DNA of 64,000 bases from Branchiostoma floridae (GCF_000003815.2 NC_049995.1:4527237-4591236); one strand, 5' to 3'; shown: positions 12,501 to 27,500, numbered from the stretch's first letter. Notes: generated by a model not told the origin, from the sequence alone. Numbers and translations are program-made.

Positions 12501-15500
12501 GGGCTCAAAACTTGAGCAAGCCTCAATGTTGTGCTCTCGGGAAACACATTTTCAAGAATACTTATTTTCTCATTCTACATGTGAAAATCGGTAAAAGACT
12601 TGGTTGAAGACTTCTTCTCAGATGGGATTTAAAGCCAGAGGAGAGAAATGTTTGAGGAGAGCCACATCTTAAGCAAGTTAAACATCCCACTATACTTATG
12701 GAAAATAGTAGTACATGTAGTACTGTAAATAGTGCCCAGTATTTGATTATACTACTGCTGGGTTCTCTGACACAAGGGTTACTAACTTAAAGGCAGCAGT
12801 AGGGCAAGGGGTCTTACTTCCAAAAATGAATTTCCAGCCTGATTTTCTGTCAAATGCTTTCCTACTACATTACACTTTGCATCATGACAAACAAAAATAA
12901 TTGTATAAGCTTAAGAATGAATAAACAATGTTGTTTACCTTCATTTTCGGCTGATTTTCTGTCCTGTGTTGCGATCTCTCCCACCGCCTTGATTAGTACT
13001 GTGAATGTTGCCATGGCACCAGGTTGGAGTGGAAGTTGGGCTTTCGTGTTCTCCAAATTCCAGGTGAAAAATCCGGAGGGAACTTTTGGGGAACTTATGG
13101 AAGTGTCCAAACTTATGTCTATGGATTCCACTGGAATCTGGCTAACATTTTGGAGAGTTAGAACACATTCTTGACTGCAAAGGAAGAAAAAACAAAGACC
13201 AATGAGAACAGAATCTCAACACAAAGGATCTAAAAATGGATACAATCTAACTTACATTCTTTTAAAGCATCTTATTGACTGTAAAAGAATCGTCTAGATT
13301 ATGTCAAAAAGGCTGCAACATTATATTAGAATTCTTCTTGATTTTTTTTTACAAAGGCTGCAACAATATGAAAACAATCTTCAGTACCTTTTGGATATGA
13401 TAGGTGGCACTCTTACACTGTTGCAACACCAAGATTTAGATCAATACAACAGTTTTGATTCTTGAAGCTTATCTTACAAACCTTCAACTGCAGTGCCATT
13501 CAAACCTGATAGGTGGCACTATTAGAATAATAAAAATAAAATCACAAAAATGCAACTGTTTGACGGGTATGCATACACTCTCTCATTGGTTGAAATGTCA
13601 TGTACTGTCAATTGTGATTGACAGCCAGGTTTGGTCTACTGATATCTTTTTGAACAGCAAAAGTGATTAGGGACAAGGAAAGTCACTAATCTGACAGCCA
13701 ATCATTTTTTACCTCTCTCCAGCATACAGCCTAGCAGCAGCACTTGTCACAGCGGTTTCCTTGGCCTTGTTGAGACCCAGGTTGTGATTGGTCGTTCCGA
13801 ACGCGGCTTTCGGCAGTGATGTCGTGACCTGTAGTTTGGGCAGTTCAGGAACCACCTCCACAGAGTAGTCTGGTTCCTCTATCTGTCGTAAATCTTTGAA
13901 CTTGCAATGGGACTTCACTCCAAGTACATGCGTTACATATCCTACATGGAAAGAAGATACATTGTACACTTAAAATCAGAAATAAAAAATCTTTAATATC
14001 AAAAACTTTAATCAAGAAATTTTACAAAGAATAACTCAGGAGTTTATGGAGAACATGAACGTCAAATACAAGTAAGCAGAATAAAATATTGTCTGTGAAC
14101 TTGTAAACTTTAAACATGTCTATGACTTTCATGTCATAATTTTTCAAGAAAAAATATATGTACATCATGTACCTCCTGAAATTTTATGCAGTCAGAGTTC
14201 ACTTGTTAAATATGACTGACGTAAGAATTTTTGTTAGATAAGTATATCAAATGTCCTTCAAAGAGAGTCAGAACTTTTCAACTTGTTCTGCTAAAAGTAC
14301 TAACAATATCTATCAAAGATCTAATACAGTGGAAGCCAGTTAATTGCATGTTGGATAAACGCACACTTCAGTCAATTGCACAGAATCCCAAACTCCCGAG
14401 GCACAGTGGCAGTGCGGTCCAACTGTAACTTCGCATTATTGCCCATGCTGGATAATTGCACGGAATTCGCTGGCAAATTGGGAGTGCAATTCAGCGGCTT
14501 CCACTGTATGTAAGTAAAAAGTCGTGTCATTCACTCACCCACGAGTTTGAGCTGTCCGGCTGTTTTAGGAGTCCCCAGTAGGGTGACACCAAGTGGTCCA
14601 GACTCGGCGGGGAGGGACAGGTTACTGATGAGGGGCTCAAACACGATCCCTTCAGACATCACACTCTGAACAACAAAGGAGAAAGGTTTAAACCACCCTG
14701 GATTTTTTTTCAAATGGTTTTCTTCAAAGCAAGGCCATTTGACCACACTCTGCACAACAAAGGAGAAAGGTATAATATAGTGCTTAAGATTTGCTAGAAT
14801 GAGTTGTTCAAAGCATGGCTATTTTACCACTTTTAGGCAATGAAATAAGGCAATGGATAACTTATACTATACCGAACGACTCGTTACCCCTAACTTTTGC
14901 ACATCTATCTGCAAGCGTTCTTTAAAACTACCGAGAGAAGATGCCCCTACTGTACTTGGTGATAACAAGTTCCACTCTACGATAGTTCTGGGAAAGTACG
15001 AATTTTTGAACACATCAATCCTAGGTTGGTAACTCTGGTATTTGAAGGCATGACTGTTTCTTGTTCTTTTTTGAGCTGGTATTAGATACTTATCCGTTGG
15101 TACGTCCACCTGGTTTATTGGTCATTTTGTACATCATGGAAAGTCTGGACATTTGATATTTGATATGCAAGGAGATAACTGTTACATGTAACATTGGTTT
15201 TGAAGGCTAAAACACAATCCCTTCTGATATCACACACTGTACAACAAGGGTGAATGGTTCAAAGCACTCAAGATTTTTGTAAAATGGGTTCATTAAAAGC
15301 ATAGCCATTTTACCACTTTTAGGCAATGAAATAAGGCAATCGATGGTGGAACTCGATATGCAAAGAGATAACTGTTACATGGAACATTAGTTTTGAAGGC
15401 TAAAAGGTTGTATCAGTAGGGGAATGGTTGTCATTGAGAGAGTTCCATAGTTTGGCAGTCTTAGGAAAGAATCTGTCGCTCCATAGAAGGACTTTGAGAC

Positions 15501-18500
15501 TCAAAATTGAACAGAATAACAATGTGAGCTAGAGAAAAACTATAGTATTATGCTGAAAGGATCTCAATGGAGGGACAACAGTGAGATGCAAAAAACGTAA
15601 TATTATACAAAAAAATGAAAGGTGCAAAAATGAAATGTTTCATCATTGTGGAGTCATTCTCGGATTGGTCCGAGAATTTTGATGGTCAGTCCTTTAAAGT
15701 TTTTCAAAGTGCTGTATCAAACTTCAATGGAGACTGTAAGTGTTTCACATGTCATTTAAAAAAGCATCATTTTCTCCATATCATGATGGTTTTCTAGCAA
15801 CTTTTTATATACATGTACTTTGATAATCATAACCTACTGAATGGATACATAAAACTAACTCTTTCAAAAATCGAAGTAACCTGTGTTTATTCTCACCCCT
15901 TGTGCATTTGTAATGCCTACACAAACTACAAACAACTACAGTACAGTAAACTACACATTGTGCTCACCATGTTCTGCACCTTGAGTTCAAAGGGCATGGG
16001 GTTAATGACCTGCAGTGCCATCTCACACACCTCTCCACTCACCCACTGGAAGTCTACACAAACGGCACATCAACAAAATGAAAAATGGCTCCACCCCCAA
16101 GGTGTTGCCAAAAAAATTTAATCAACTATCCTACCTAGTTGAGAAATGTGCATATTTCTGATATACATTTGTATACACATACTGATTTTGTACTACAAGT
16201 GTCCTGTTTTGTTTTATAGACTGAAAAAAACATACTATTTAGACTTTTGAAGAAATTGCGAAAAGATGCTAGACAAAAGAAATCATTCATTGTACTAAAT
16301 GTGTACCTGTAAGTTTTACCAGTAATCTCTTAATAGTGTCCTTACTATCCTAATAATCTAATGACCATAGTACCATATTTGTGCTACATTTGTGCTAAAT
16401 TTTCATTGTTAAATATATCTGTGTCTTTGTCCTGCATCTATACAAAAATGTTTCAGTTCGAACAACAATTATCTATTGATAGATTCCACTGGATCCCATT
16501 TTCTACCACAAGTAAGTGTCAGATGTCTTTAACCAATGGTGACAGCCGTAACAAATGACAGATTTGTGTACCCATTTTTGATTGGTCCTTCTTCTCCTGC
16601 TGCCTAGACTGGATGGGTGAGTAGATGAATGGACTGTTGAGGGAGGCTGAGCTGGCCTGGCTGGACGGTTTCTTCATGGGTCTCAAGTGTGGAGCCAAGT
16701 CCAGCAACTTGAACGACCTGTCGATACAACAAAAACGGATTCATATTTCCTGTTGGCTCACTAATCATTGGACGGATGTCCCCTAATCCCTATGACCTCC
16801 ATCATTGTAGATCCCACGGAAAGTTTCTGTAGGCTCACAAAAAGACCCCTTTGAACCACACAAACTGCTTTCGTCATTCGGTGGCGATTTTACTCACAAA
16901 CCGTAACGTCATTGCACTCGTCAGTAAACAAAGAATGAGTCAAAAAAAGTGTTTTCCCAACCCGAAAGAAGCAGGCATTTGATTACAATTTCCACACTGA
17001 TCTACGTACTGCTGTTTTATCAGTATTTTAAGCAAGTGCGGAAGAGAAATAGCCATGAAATTCTAAATACAGGGTTAGCTAGTCTGCCAGATCCAGTTGG
17101 CTGCTGGATCTGGTTAGCTGCCAGATCCAGCTAGCTGCCTGATCCGGTAAGGTGCCGGATCCGGTTAGCTGCTGGAATCCGGTTAGCTGCCGGAATTTGA
17201 TTAGCTGCCGGAATTTGATTAGCTGCCGGAATTTGATTAGCTCTCGGAATCCGGTTAGCTGCCTGATCCAGTTGGCTGACAGATCTGGTTAGCTGCCGGA
17301 TACAGTTGGCTGCCTGATCCGGTAAGCTGCCAGATCCAACATAATGTTGTCACTGACAACAATGACCAGTGTATGTACATGTAGTCTACATATAGGTTTA
17401 TGTGGAATTTCTTGTTTTAGTTGAGACTATGTTTCAATTTACATAAAGTGGATTATTGTTCCTTACTTGACAGTTGGCAAGTTTGTCATTGGCACGGGAG
17501 GTAAGATGGCGCCGCTCTCCAGCGCCAGAGGAACGGGTGTTCCCGGGACTTTCGCAGTGTAGCTCTCCAACACCTTGGACAACTCTTTCCTCTCGTATGG
17601 CGCTAGATGGTCACTCATGGCGTGCAGTAGGAAGGACATGTGTCTGGAAAATCAGAATTGGAGTTCTTAATGTTATGCAACTTGAACAATGAAAAAGTGC
17701 TAACAAAACGTGGAATATCATATTGCAGTGATAGTTACTTTAAAGCTATTAGTTCTATACCAAGGAGAATATTTTCTCATTCATGTCTTCTTGAAGTGTG
17801 ACTCAAAATTTCTGTATCTAGAAGAAAATGTGTTTTCAAGCAGATCACAGCTACTACAGAAAGAAAGCCAGGAGTCAGAAGAGCCCAAAATCACTGTTAG
17901 TAACATATTCCCCTCCCCTACATTTAAGACATTAGCGCTTCCTACTTCCATGAAAACCTAGAAAAAGCTATCATTGGTTGATTACTACTTGTAACTGACA
18001 GAATGAGTGTTATATTTCCCATCACAACAGCCCTACTTAACTGCTATATGTCATGCAATAATTCAGGGATAAACAAGTCCACTAGCCCTATTGTCCAGGG
18101 CAAGTGAAAGTGCTGTTCAGGCAAGTGCATGTCCTACCCCACTTGTCCGATCGGGCAAGTAAGATTTTTCCATTGATTCTAGTGTAATTTTGATATACTT
18201 GTTACTTTTTACAGTCATGACATCAAGCAATTGTCTACAGAGAATTCCATTGCTGGAAGTGAAAATGCATATACTAGTAACAGTGACATTTGAATTTTGG
18301 GCAAGTGAAAAATTGGTTCAGGCAAGTACATTTTTTATGTGCTTGCCCGATAGGACAAGTGGATTTTAGAAAATTTGTTCAACCCTGGCTTCCTAGAAAA
18401 AAGCTATCATTGGTTGATTGCTACTTGTAACTGACAGAATGAGTGTTATATTTCCCATCACAACAGCCCTACTTAACTGCTATATGTCATGTTAATGCTA

Positions 18501-21500
18501 CCATTAATTGTGACAGACAGTCAGACTGAATGATAACTCCTGTCACCACAGTCCTACCTGACAGCTAACGCAGGATTGCCCATTTTCCTGGCCGTGTACA
18601 CCATCTCGTGTAGAATCCGCAGCTGTATCGCTGGCCACCCGTACGTGTACTCTCGCGGGAACTGTCGGGGGTCCAGCGTCAAACTATAACCATCCAAGGT
18701 CTCCTGTAGGAGATGGTAGCACTGGACAGCAACAACCAAAACCATGTTTACTAACGTTTAAAACTATTAAGTGTATCCATAACAATAACATCTGAGACAC
18801 TGTAGGTGTTAGGACCTGGAATGATATGCAGCCAAAATGTACTAATTCAGAAACTAATAATATTCTATAATATTTCCTTTTTTTGTGAAAAGCAATATAC
18901 TTTAAGATGCTACTCTTAACTTAACATGCATCCCTTAGTACAATAATGCATTTTTTTACACCACTATAAGTTGCAGATCTTTCTCAATTTAGGGCAATGC
19001 TGCTTAGCTATTGCTCGTGTTTTTATCGAAGCTCACCGGGTTTTCTTGATAAGATACTAGGTTCCTTTAAGTGCTAAGCAAAATGTTAAGAAACATGCAG
19101 TAAATCATAACTTACAGAGTTCCATGCTGGGTTGGGGTTGTTTGGGGACACACATTGCATGGCGGCCACTCTCTTGAAGAAGGCAGCTTTTCTCTTGAAG
19201 CCTATCTGTTCGTACAGCCCTGACAGTGTGTTGTATCTCTGGATCTGTGGAAAAGCAATGCAAAATCTTTAAGTTACAACAGTTAATATTACATACATGT
19301 ACAATGCTGAATATGAGGAAAATTGTTATTAAACATATTATGCCAAAAAAAAAGAGTCTAGATGTATCAATATAGGACCATCTTCCTACACAGAGACCTG
19401 GCCTATACAGTGTATACCTTTGAAAGGCTCTAGAAGATGGGGCTAAGGTTTCCATGGCCACTTTTGTGAGCATTAACTCCAACTCAGAGACCAGCGTTGT
19501 CAGAACACAGCCTCTACCATCACAAACAACTTCAGATGTGCAAGATGCGGCAGAGACTGTCATTCCAGAATTGGCTTGTTCAGCCACCAAAGAAGATGTC
19601 AACCATGGCCAAAACCCCTCGTCTCTTTAGACGGATGGAGGCCAATGAGTGAGTGACTCCAACAGTTAACCACTCAAAGAATTGATTTCTTTACGTAAAG
19701 CTGATTCTCTGATTGGCTGCCAGTTAGTTACAGGCCACACCCACAAATGTTGAAACCTCAGCTTGGTTTAGCAGACTTCTAAAATGTACCATTGTAAAGG
19801 TCGAGAGCAAAGCTCTGCGTAGGAGAATGAAGAGAAGAAGTCTTAATGAGTTTGTTTGTTTTCTTACCTTATCTTCGTCTGTGAGTTGAATGTTGATGTA
19901 CACCATGTTCTGGAGAAACTCAGACGCCTGAAGATTTTTCTATATTATTTGTAATAAAAATATTGTTATATCAGCACCAGTTTTAAATACATGTAGTAAT
20001 TGAACGTCATTCTATGTACATCAGTTAAAACTGAAAAAAACATTAATGACTAAACAAAAAAACATCAATGACTAAACAAATCTGAGCAGTTTTGCACCAA
20101 AAGTATAAGACCTGATGCATAAATTGTATGAGCCTATGAGATAGTATGACTAAAAAATATACTGAGGTATCTTAGTCTATGTTTTTGTTATGCAATTTAC
20201 ATGAACTAAACATATATTGTAATAAACAATATGTACGTTTACACTGTAGTGGTACTCATTAACAGTAACTACTCAATGGTTGCTTGTACATGTAATACTA
20301 ATAAGCTAGTTCACAGTAACAAGTCTGCATGCACCTAAGTCAAAGGTTTAAGGCCCATACAGTTCTTTGTCCAGACATGTTTTGCTGGAACCAGGTGGAT
20401 CATGTTTACGTCATAGGGGCCATAACCTATGACCCTACCCACAATTCCATGGAACTATGACAAAGCTATAGAAGAACAATCCGCAAAGAAGGGAATGAAA
20501 GAAGGAGAGAGAATGTGGAGGAGGAGACTTACCCCCTGCATAAGCATTACCCGACAGGCCTTTACACTCGCCTCCATTTCAACTACACCAGCATAGGAGT
20601 ACTGGGGTGGGGGAACGAAGGAAAGAAATACGGAGGAAAAAAGAAAACGGGGGTAGCCATAGTGAAGAAAATAATCAAGAGATTGAAATAGAAGGAAAGA
20701 TAACAAGCATGTCGGTGAAGAGTATGACAAACATTGGAAGAAAAATCATGAAGTGAAGAAAAAATAAGCCCAAATATGTGGAATTTGTGAATAAAAATAA
20801 ATGAAAGATAGGATGAAAACAGGATGAGAATGAATGATAATCAGGATGCAGCAAGAAGACAAGGGAAAAGGGTTAATTCCACATAAGGTTTGGATTATAG
20901 TACATTTACATACAAGTCAAGGATGACCGTTACAGACTTTTCTCCTGTTTGAAAGGAAAATTTAAAAACTGTGTGCTGCCCAACATGGTAAACAAACTGA
21001 TTGCTTTGAGGTGAAAAATCTGTAACTTGGGATGGTCTCCTTTCATATGTCAAGTTTACAGATGAGACTGGTGAGGCCACTGGCAAGGACATTCTGTGGT
21101 TTATCTTTCAAAAACAAACAGAATTAAACGTTGTATCACAGTGTTTTTTTTCTTGAATAAAATTACATGATAGAATTTTGTGTGTAGTTTCAATAACTTG
21201 TTAATAACATTCTTCCCTTGCGAAAGGACTACATTTAAATATTGACAATATAGTAATCAAAGTAGAAATGTCAACTTTGTTAAAATCCTTCTAAAACATC
21301 TATAAAAGATTACGTATGCATTTTCCATGTGTTGAAAAATTGTAATTGGGACACTGCTTTATTGCAACAAAATTTGACAAAAAAATGAACAATTAGGCTA
21401 GCCCCGGGGGCATCGCCAAAAAATGAGCTATTTGTGAACCAAGAAATGTCCTTCCCTGTGACCTCCCATGATGCATTGCTACCACTCACCCGTTGAGTTA

Positions 21501-24500
21501 TCATAATTCTAGTGGCTTTAATGATGCCTTCCAACTCTATCACTGCTGCATTCTTGTACTGAACATGCAAAAATAAACATCAAACCTCCATGCAACAAAG
21601 AAAGAACGCATGTACTGTAAATTTGCTAATCTTCGCGGTGGATTTATTTTGCAAAATTAGATCTTTTAGTTTCACAGTTGTAACAGCACTGTCGTACAGT
21701 AGTAATACATCGAAAATGTATATTATATATTATTCGAATTCACTCATTCAAAAGTGTCAAGAATTTCAAAGAAAAGCCACCGGAAAAGTTTCAATATCTT
21801 CAATAGCAACAAGGTATGGCAAGCTATACATGTATGCTCAACACAAATGACAATGTCAATGCATAATGATAATAAATGTTGAATAATTGTTAAATTTAAT
21901 GATGATAGTTTAACAAATGCTACTTAAAACTATTAATCAATTGTAATACTCTTCCTCAATAGACTGCAGATTTTCACATATTGTACTGTAATTCACTTTG
22001 TCTTCTCGGTACCAAATTTTCACGGTCTGAGAAAATTTAACTTGTTCTTGGAACTACATTGTAAATGTTCACTGTCGCGGCAGGTGCGCATAAAAAAAGG
22101 CTGTGATTTATTTGTCATCGGTAATGATAAGTTCACGTTAAAGTCGTCACAGTGAAAACCGTGAACATAACAGTACATTGAAAAAATCAGGAATTACAGT
22201 ATTTAGAATGACTTCATCATATATTTTGCAAGCAAAGTATACTAACCGTTTCATGTTCACAATTCAAATTCAATTTTTTCAACATTAGGTTTGAAAAATT
22301 CACACAAGGCCCCTTAACAACCTACCTTGCTGTACTGAATGAGAGCCTCCTTGTATTTCTCGATGATCTCATCAGGCGACAAACAGTTCTTGGCTTTGCC
22401 GTCTTGCAGGAATTCTGCTGTTGCCATTGGTAACCCATTAGGTGACATCGTTGCTGAAAAAATGAGAGAAAAAATGATATTAAAACCAAGCTCTTTAAAG
22501 AAATCTGAGCACCAACCAGCCTAGGCCACGAGCCAATTTTTCATGCCCATGGTATTGAATGTGAGATACATCTAAAGCCTAGAAAATCATGTTGATCAGG
22601 CTGATACGTAGGGAATCTCTATTATTTTTCCTTAATATCTGCTGAAGTGATCAGCAAATACAGCTGAACAAGGTAAACCTGAAGTCATAGAGATATACAC
22701 TATGCAAGTACAAATCTACATTACTTTCAAATTGTTTTTTTAAGGTCCGTTCATTTTTCTAATACAACAGAAATAAGGAAAACATTTTGGAAAACAATTC
22801 TACAATGTTTTCATCACAAAAATGTCAGATCCAAAATTCTCTACTGCCCAAAAGGCAAGGTTTTTAGAGTCAGTTGGGTAACAATATTTTTTCCTAGGCC
22901 TTATAGTATTCTCAAAGCAATTCAAGCAATGCTTAAAATACTAGACTAATTAGTATAATCCATGCAGGCATGTAGAATAAAATGAGAGCTTCTACAGTTG
23001 AGCCAATACTACGTGTAAGCCAAACTCCTGCAAAATGAACATACAAGTTCATTAGTTGAAAACCACCACCTTTATGGATGCAAAATGTTCCAATCATTAG
23101 CCACAATTATTCAATGTTTAAGCTTCTAGTTTGGACATAAACAGACCAATCACGTCAGCACACATACAGTTTAGTACCCTAACTGGTCATGTCTGCTGAC
23201 CAATCAGCACAATACTTAAACAAGACAGTAATGCTGATTGGATTACTTCTGACCAATCAGAAGGCCTCATAGTCATACTTGTGAAAACAAAGGAGTGTTA
23301 GTCTTTTTAGAGTTTACATACAATTATGTTAACGTATACTTTACTGAACTATATATTTTACAAGTACAGGGATATATACGTTATAAATGTACATGCGGGA
23401 ACCTTCACCCATGGACAAGACCACAACCACGAGCATGTACAGTACAGGGATGTTGTACATATACAGGCATTGTTTCCCCTCACCAGGCATCCTAACACCA
23501 CACCCGATGCATGTGTGATGGTAACCTCTAAACGCAGGCTTCTCAGCAGGCATTTAGATTTTGCCTATTTTGTATTATGCACTGTTTTGTGACTCAATTG
23601 CAGTCAATTTTAAATGGCATTCTTAACATCAACTGTTGTTGAACATTTGATCAATCCGATCACAGTAAGCAATAATGAAAACAGAGCATGATTTAAAAAA
23701 AGGAACATCACAATGCCTGCAAAGAAGCCTGCTGTAGAGGCTAAGACAGGACTCACGAGGGGCAGAAACATCAAGGAACTGAGACACTGCGGTCCATAAC
23801 GCGCTTCCAGTAGATGTTAGGCGACTGTCGCTCGCTGAAAAACCGCCCTCCGTTTGTTTACAAGTATACATACACATATATGATAACTCAATATATGAAT
23901 GCAGGGCTCGAAATTCATTTTGGGGATTAGGTGCACTGGAGAACCCAGCTTAAAAAGTTGGGTGCACCAAAACATTTTGGGTGCACCACTTAAATCTAAC
24001 TAATAACCTAATAATAAAACTTAGTTTGAGCTATCAAATTCTTAAACAAGTACAATGACAGACATTTTTATTACCTTTCTAACACTTAGATGTCAAGAAT
24101 ATGATGTATACTTTGATATCTTTACATACATAAACCTAAGAAAATACTTGGGTGCACCCTGTGTACCCGGTACCCACAGAAAATAATTGGGTGCACAGCT
24201 CCAATTTTGGGTGCACCTGGGTGCACATGCACCCAGTATTTCGAGCCCTGGAATGTATATATATAGCGTTTTGTCTCAGTGCAGTCTGATTTGTGTAGAA
24301 CATAGAAAACACATTTTACCACACTTTACCACATAAGGATGATACAACAGAGACAGACAACATTATACTAGTACTTAACCTTCTCCATACTAAGGGACTC
24401 AAAGGGAGCCATTTGGCATGCACCGATTTGTATTGGTTATGGGTTAGACAGCAAAGAAAGGTTAACAACAAAAGATTGACAACAATACTGTAACAAAAAC

Positions 24501-27500
24501 TTAGTTTTAAATCATTACATTTTCATTAAATATACAACATGATCCTTCTTATTAAAATCAACACCAATTAAAACCATAAAACACAACAAAAAATAACTGT
24601 TAGTTCAGTCATGACCCCATAGCAGACATCTGATGATGATTGAGAACTGTTAGTTTGGTCATGACCCCATAGCAGACATCTGATGATGATTGAGAACTGT
24701 TAGTTCAGTCATGACCCCATAGCAGACATCTGATGATGATTGAGAACTGTTAGTTTGGTCACGACCCCATAGCAGACATCTGATGATGAATATGAATTGT
24801 TAGTACAGTCATGATCCTATAGCACCATGCCTCACCTGTCCTAGTGAGGGTTTCGCTTCTCCTTCTATCTACTGAGGGAACAATACAAACAAAACAAAAC
24901 AAAACCTCAATCTAAATCCAAATTACCACAATGTTATACCCTGTAAAAGAAGTATCAACTTGAAAGTTGAAACAATTAAACTTTATCAAAGCCAATTAGC
25001 TGTGAAAATAAAATTGAAAATGGTACGAGTTGCTCAGACATGACCACATAGCACCATCACTAACCTGCCCTATTGAAGGTCCCACTAACGCTCAATCTCT
25101 CTGATAACAAAAGATCATATAATTGTAGACAATCGAAAACACAAAAACTCAATTTCAATCTAAATGATTGCCCCTAATGTTAAAAACTTTTCTTCCAAAA
25201 AAGTCTGGTTGAAAGGGGAAGAATGGATAATCTTCAAAACCTGAAAGCAAAACAGTAGTAGGTCAGCCATGACCCCATAACTCCATGACTAACCTGCCCT
25301 AGTAAGGGTTTCACTACGCCTTCTCTCTGATGACAACACATTGGAAACAAAACAAGAAAATGATTCAAATAAAAATCGCCATAAATGTTACATGATTTAA
25401 GCATGTAACAAAAGCTGATGTAAAAGAACAAATTCGGAACGATTATCTAAATCAATCAGTAGCAAGTGGTAGGTCAGCCATGACCCCATAGCACCATAAC
25501 TCACCTGCCCTAGTGAGTGAGCCAGAGAGCTTTCTCTCTGACGTGACTTTGGGGCTGCCGCTGAAGGACTGGTTACGGGGCATAGGGGGCCTTGTGGTGC
25601 CATGTGGGTACTGGACAGTCACAGATGCAGCACATGTTCCCTCAAAAGCAGCTGGAAAATATCGAATAAATAGTTTAGTGAAGGAGTGAACAAGTTTCCA
25701 TAAATGCAGAAATGTTTGCAGTGGTTTTATGTCCACATTTTCCGTGAGGCAGTCTTAACCACAAAACTTAAAACCACCGCAAAAACTTCGGCATTACAGT
25801 ATGTGACTAGTGTATGGCACTACCGTGAACTTAAAACCACCACGAACACTCCACTTTCCAGCTAACGTGAAATTACATCCCTTAAATGCATTTACAGTAT
25901 TCAAAGCTTACCATGTGCACAGAGACACAACTCGTTACTGTTAACTAAAACGAAACTGTATGAGTGTAGTGTAAAAGTGCTTAAAATCGCCACCCTGAAA
26001 ATATGTGTCAATTTTAATGCAATAATGGTCCCCTGAGTAATCTTCTTGGGCAGATCTGACTAATTCATTAAGGATTTATGTAAAATTCCACCATTGCATA
26101 GTGAGCCTATGACATAATTTTTGTGCTCTCATTTCTAATCAGATTTTAAATATCAAAGATGAGACGATATACTAACCAGCGAGCCAGAGCCAGTCGTTGG
26201 CAGACTTGAGGATGTCAGCAGAAGCCTGGTAGTGGAGCAGGGCTTCCTGTGTGAGTCCTGCCAGCAGACACAGGTCTCCAGAGTACTTCCTCATCCGGCC
26301 CTGGCAACGCTTCCGAAAGGCCCTGAAAACACAAAATAGGGTTTCATTAATTAATGATATTAGATTCATATTTAGTTACCTCAGTAAATGGAGGTGTTGT
26401 TTTTGGTTTGTTCAAATTGTTGTCTTGATACTGTCATGAGTCTGAGAACAAAGAAAGCGTTGCATATGTTAGATTTAGTTAGAAACGTATATAGTTTTCA
26501 TGGAGGTGCTGTTTTTGATTTGTTTTCTGATGCTTGAGTACTACCTATAAATGTACCTCATCTGGCCCTGGCAATGCTTTCTAAAGGCTCTGAGAACACA
26601 GTAAGGGTTTCTCAAATGTATAGATTCATAAAGGTAATAGCCTTTATAACATTTATCTACCAGGTTACAAAATTCCACCACATCTCCAGTGCAGCACCCC
26701 TCATCTAAGATATGTAAACATGCATTGTGGGACCGCGTGGCACGATCGGGAGCGCGTTGGTCTCAGGCCCGAGAGGTCCCGGGTTCAAATCCGCTTGCCG
26801 TGTCACCGATCTTGTGCCCTTGGGAAAGGCACTTTACACGACTTTCCTCACCTAACTCAGGTGTAAATGAGTACATAGCTGCGGCTAGTGGAAGTGACAG
26901 GCCTTTGTGGTGGTGAAAGGCCATAGGGGCATGTTCGGGCATGACGCACCCGCCATGACACATGAGTCAGGGGTAGGAGGAACCCCTTGCATCCTTGGTC
27001 GGAAGTCCTCCTAGGAGACGGAAACTCCAAACAACAAACCTGCATCTGCTGGGGCCGTCTTACACGTTGCATACAGTTGCCCCTGTAGGACTAGTGCGCC
27101 AGTGGACGAGAGGGTGGAGAAGGACGTGCACACCCCTCCTTCACATTAAAAACCCAAGTGCAGGCCAGGCAGATGGGTCGCCTTAAACCCGTCTGCCTAC
27201 CATTGTCCTCCGAGACAGACGGATGCCAAAACAAAAACATGCATTATACTGGGGGATGTGGTGCTGGAGATTATCTTTAGATGCAATCTTTGGGGTGGCA
27301 AATATATGTAAACTGGCAGAATTACTAACTAAGGTTTGTAGATGTTATAGTTTGTTTTCAGCTTGTTTGTTTGTTTGTTTGTTTTGAGGTGTGAGCAAGT
27401 TTGGCCTGGGTCCAAGCTCATTCCTGGTCTGAGTTGTTAATAGGAAGACTGGCAGGATGCAAAGGAAACGAAGGATGGTGGAGTCATGGCCCAAACTCAG

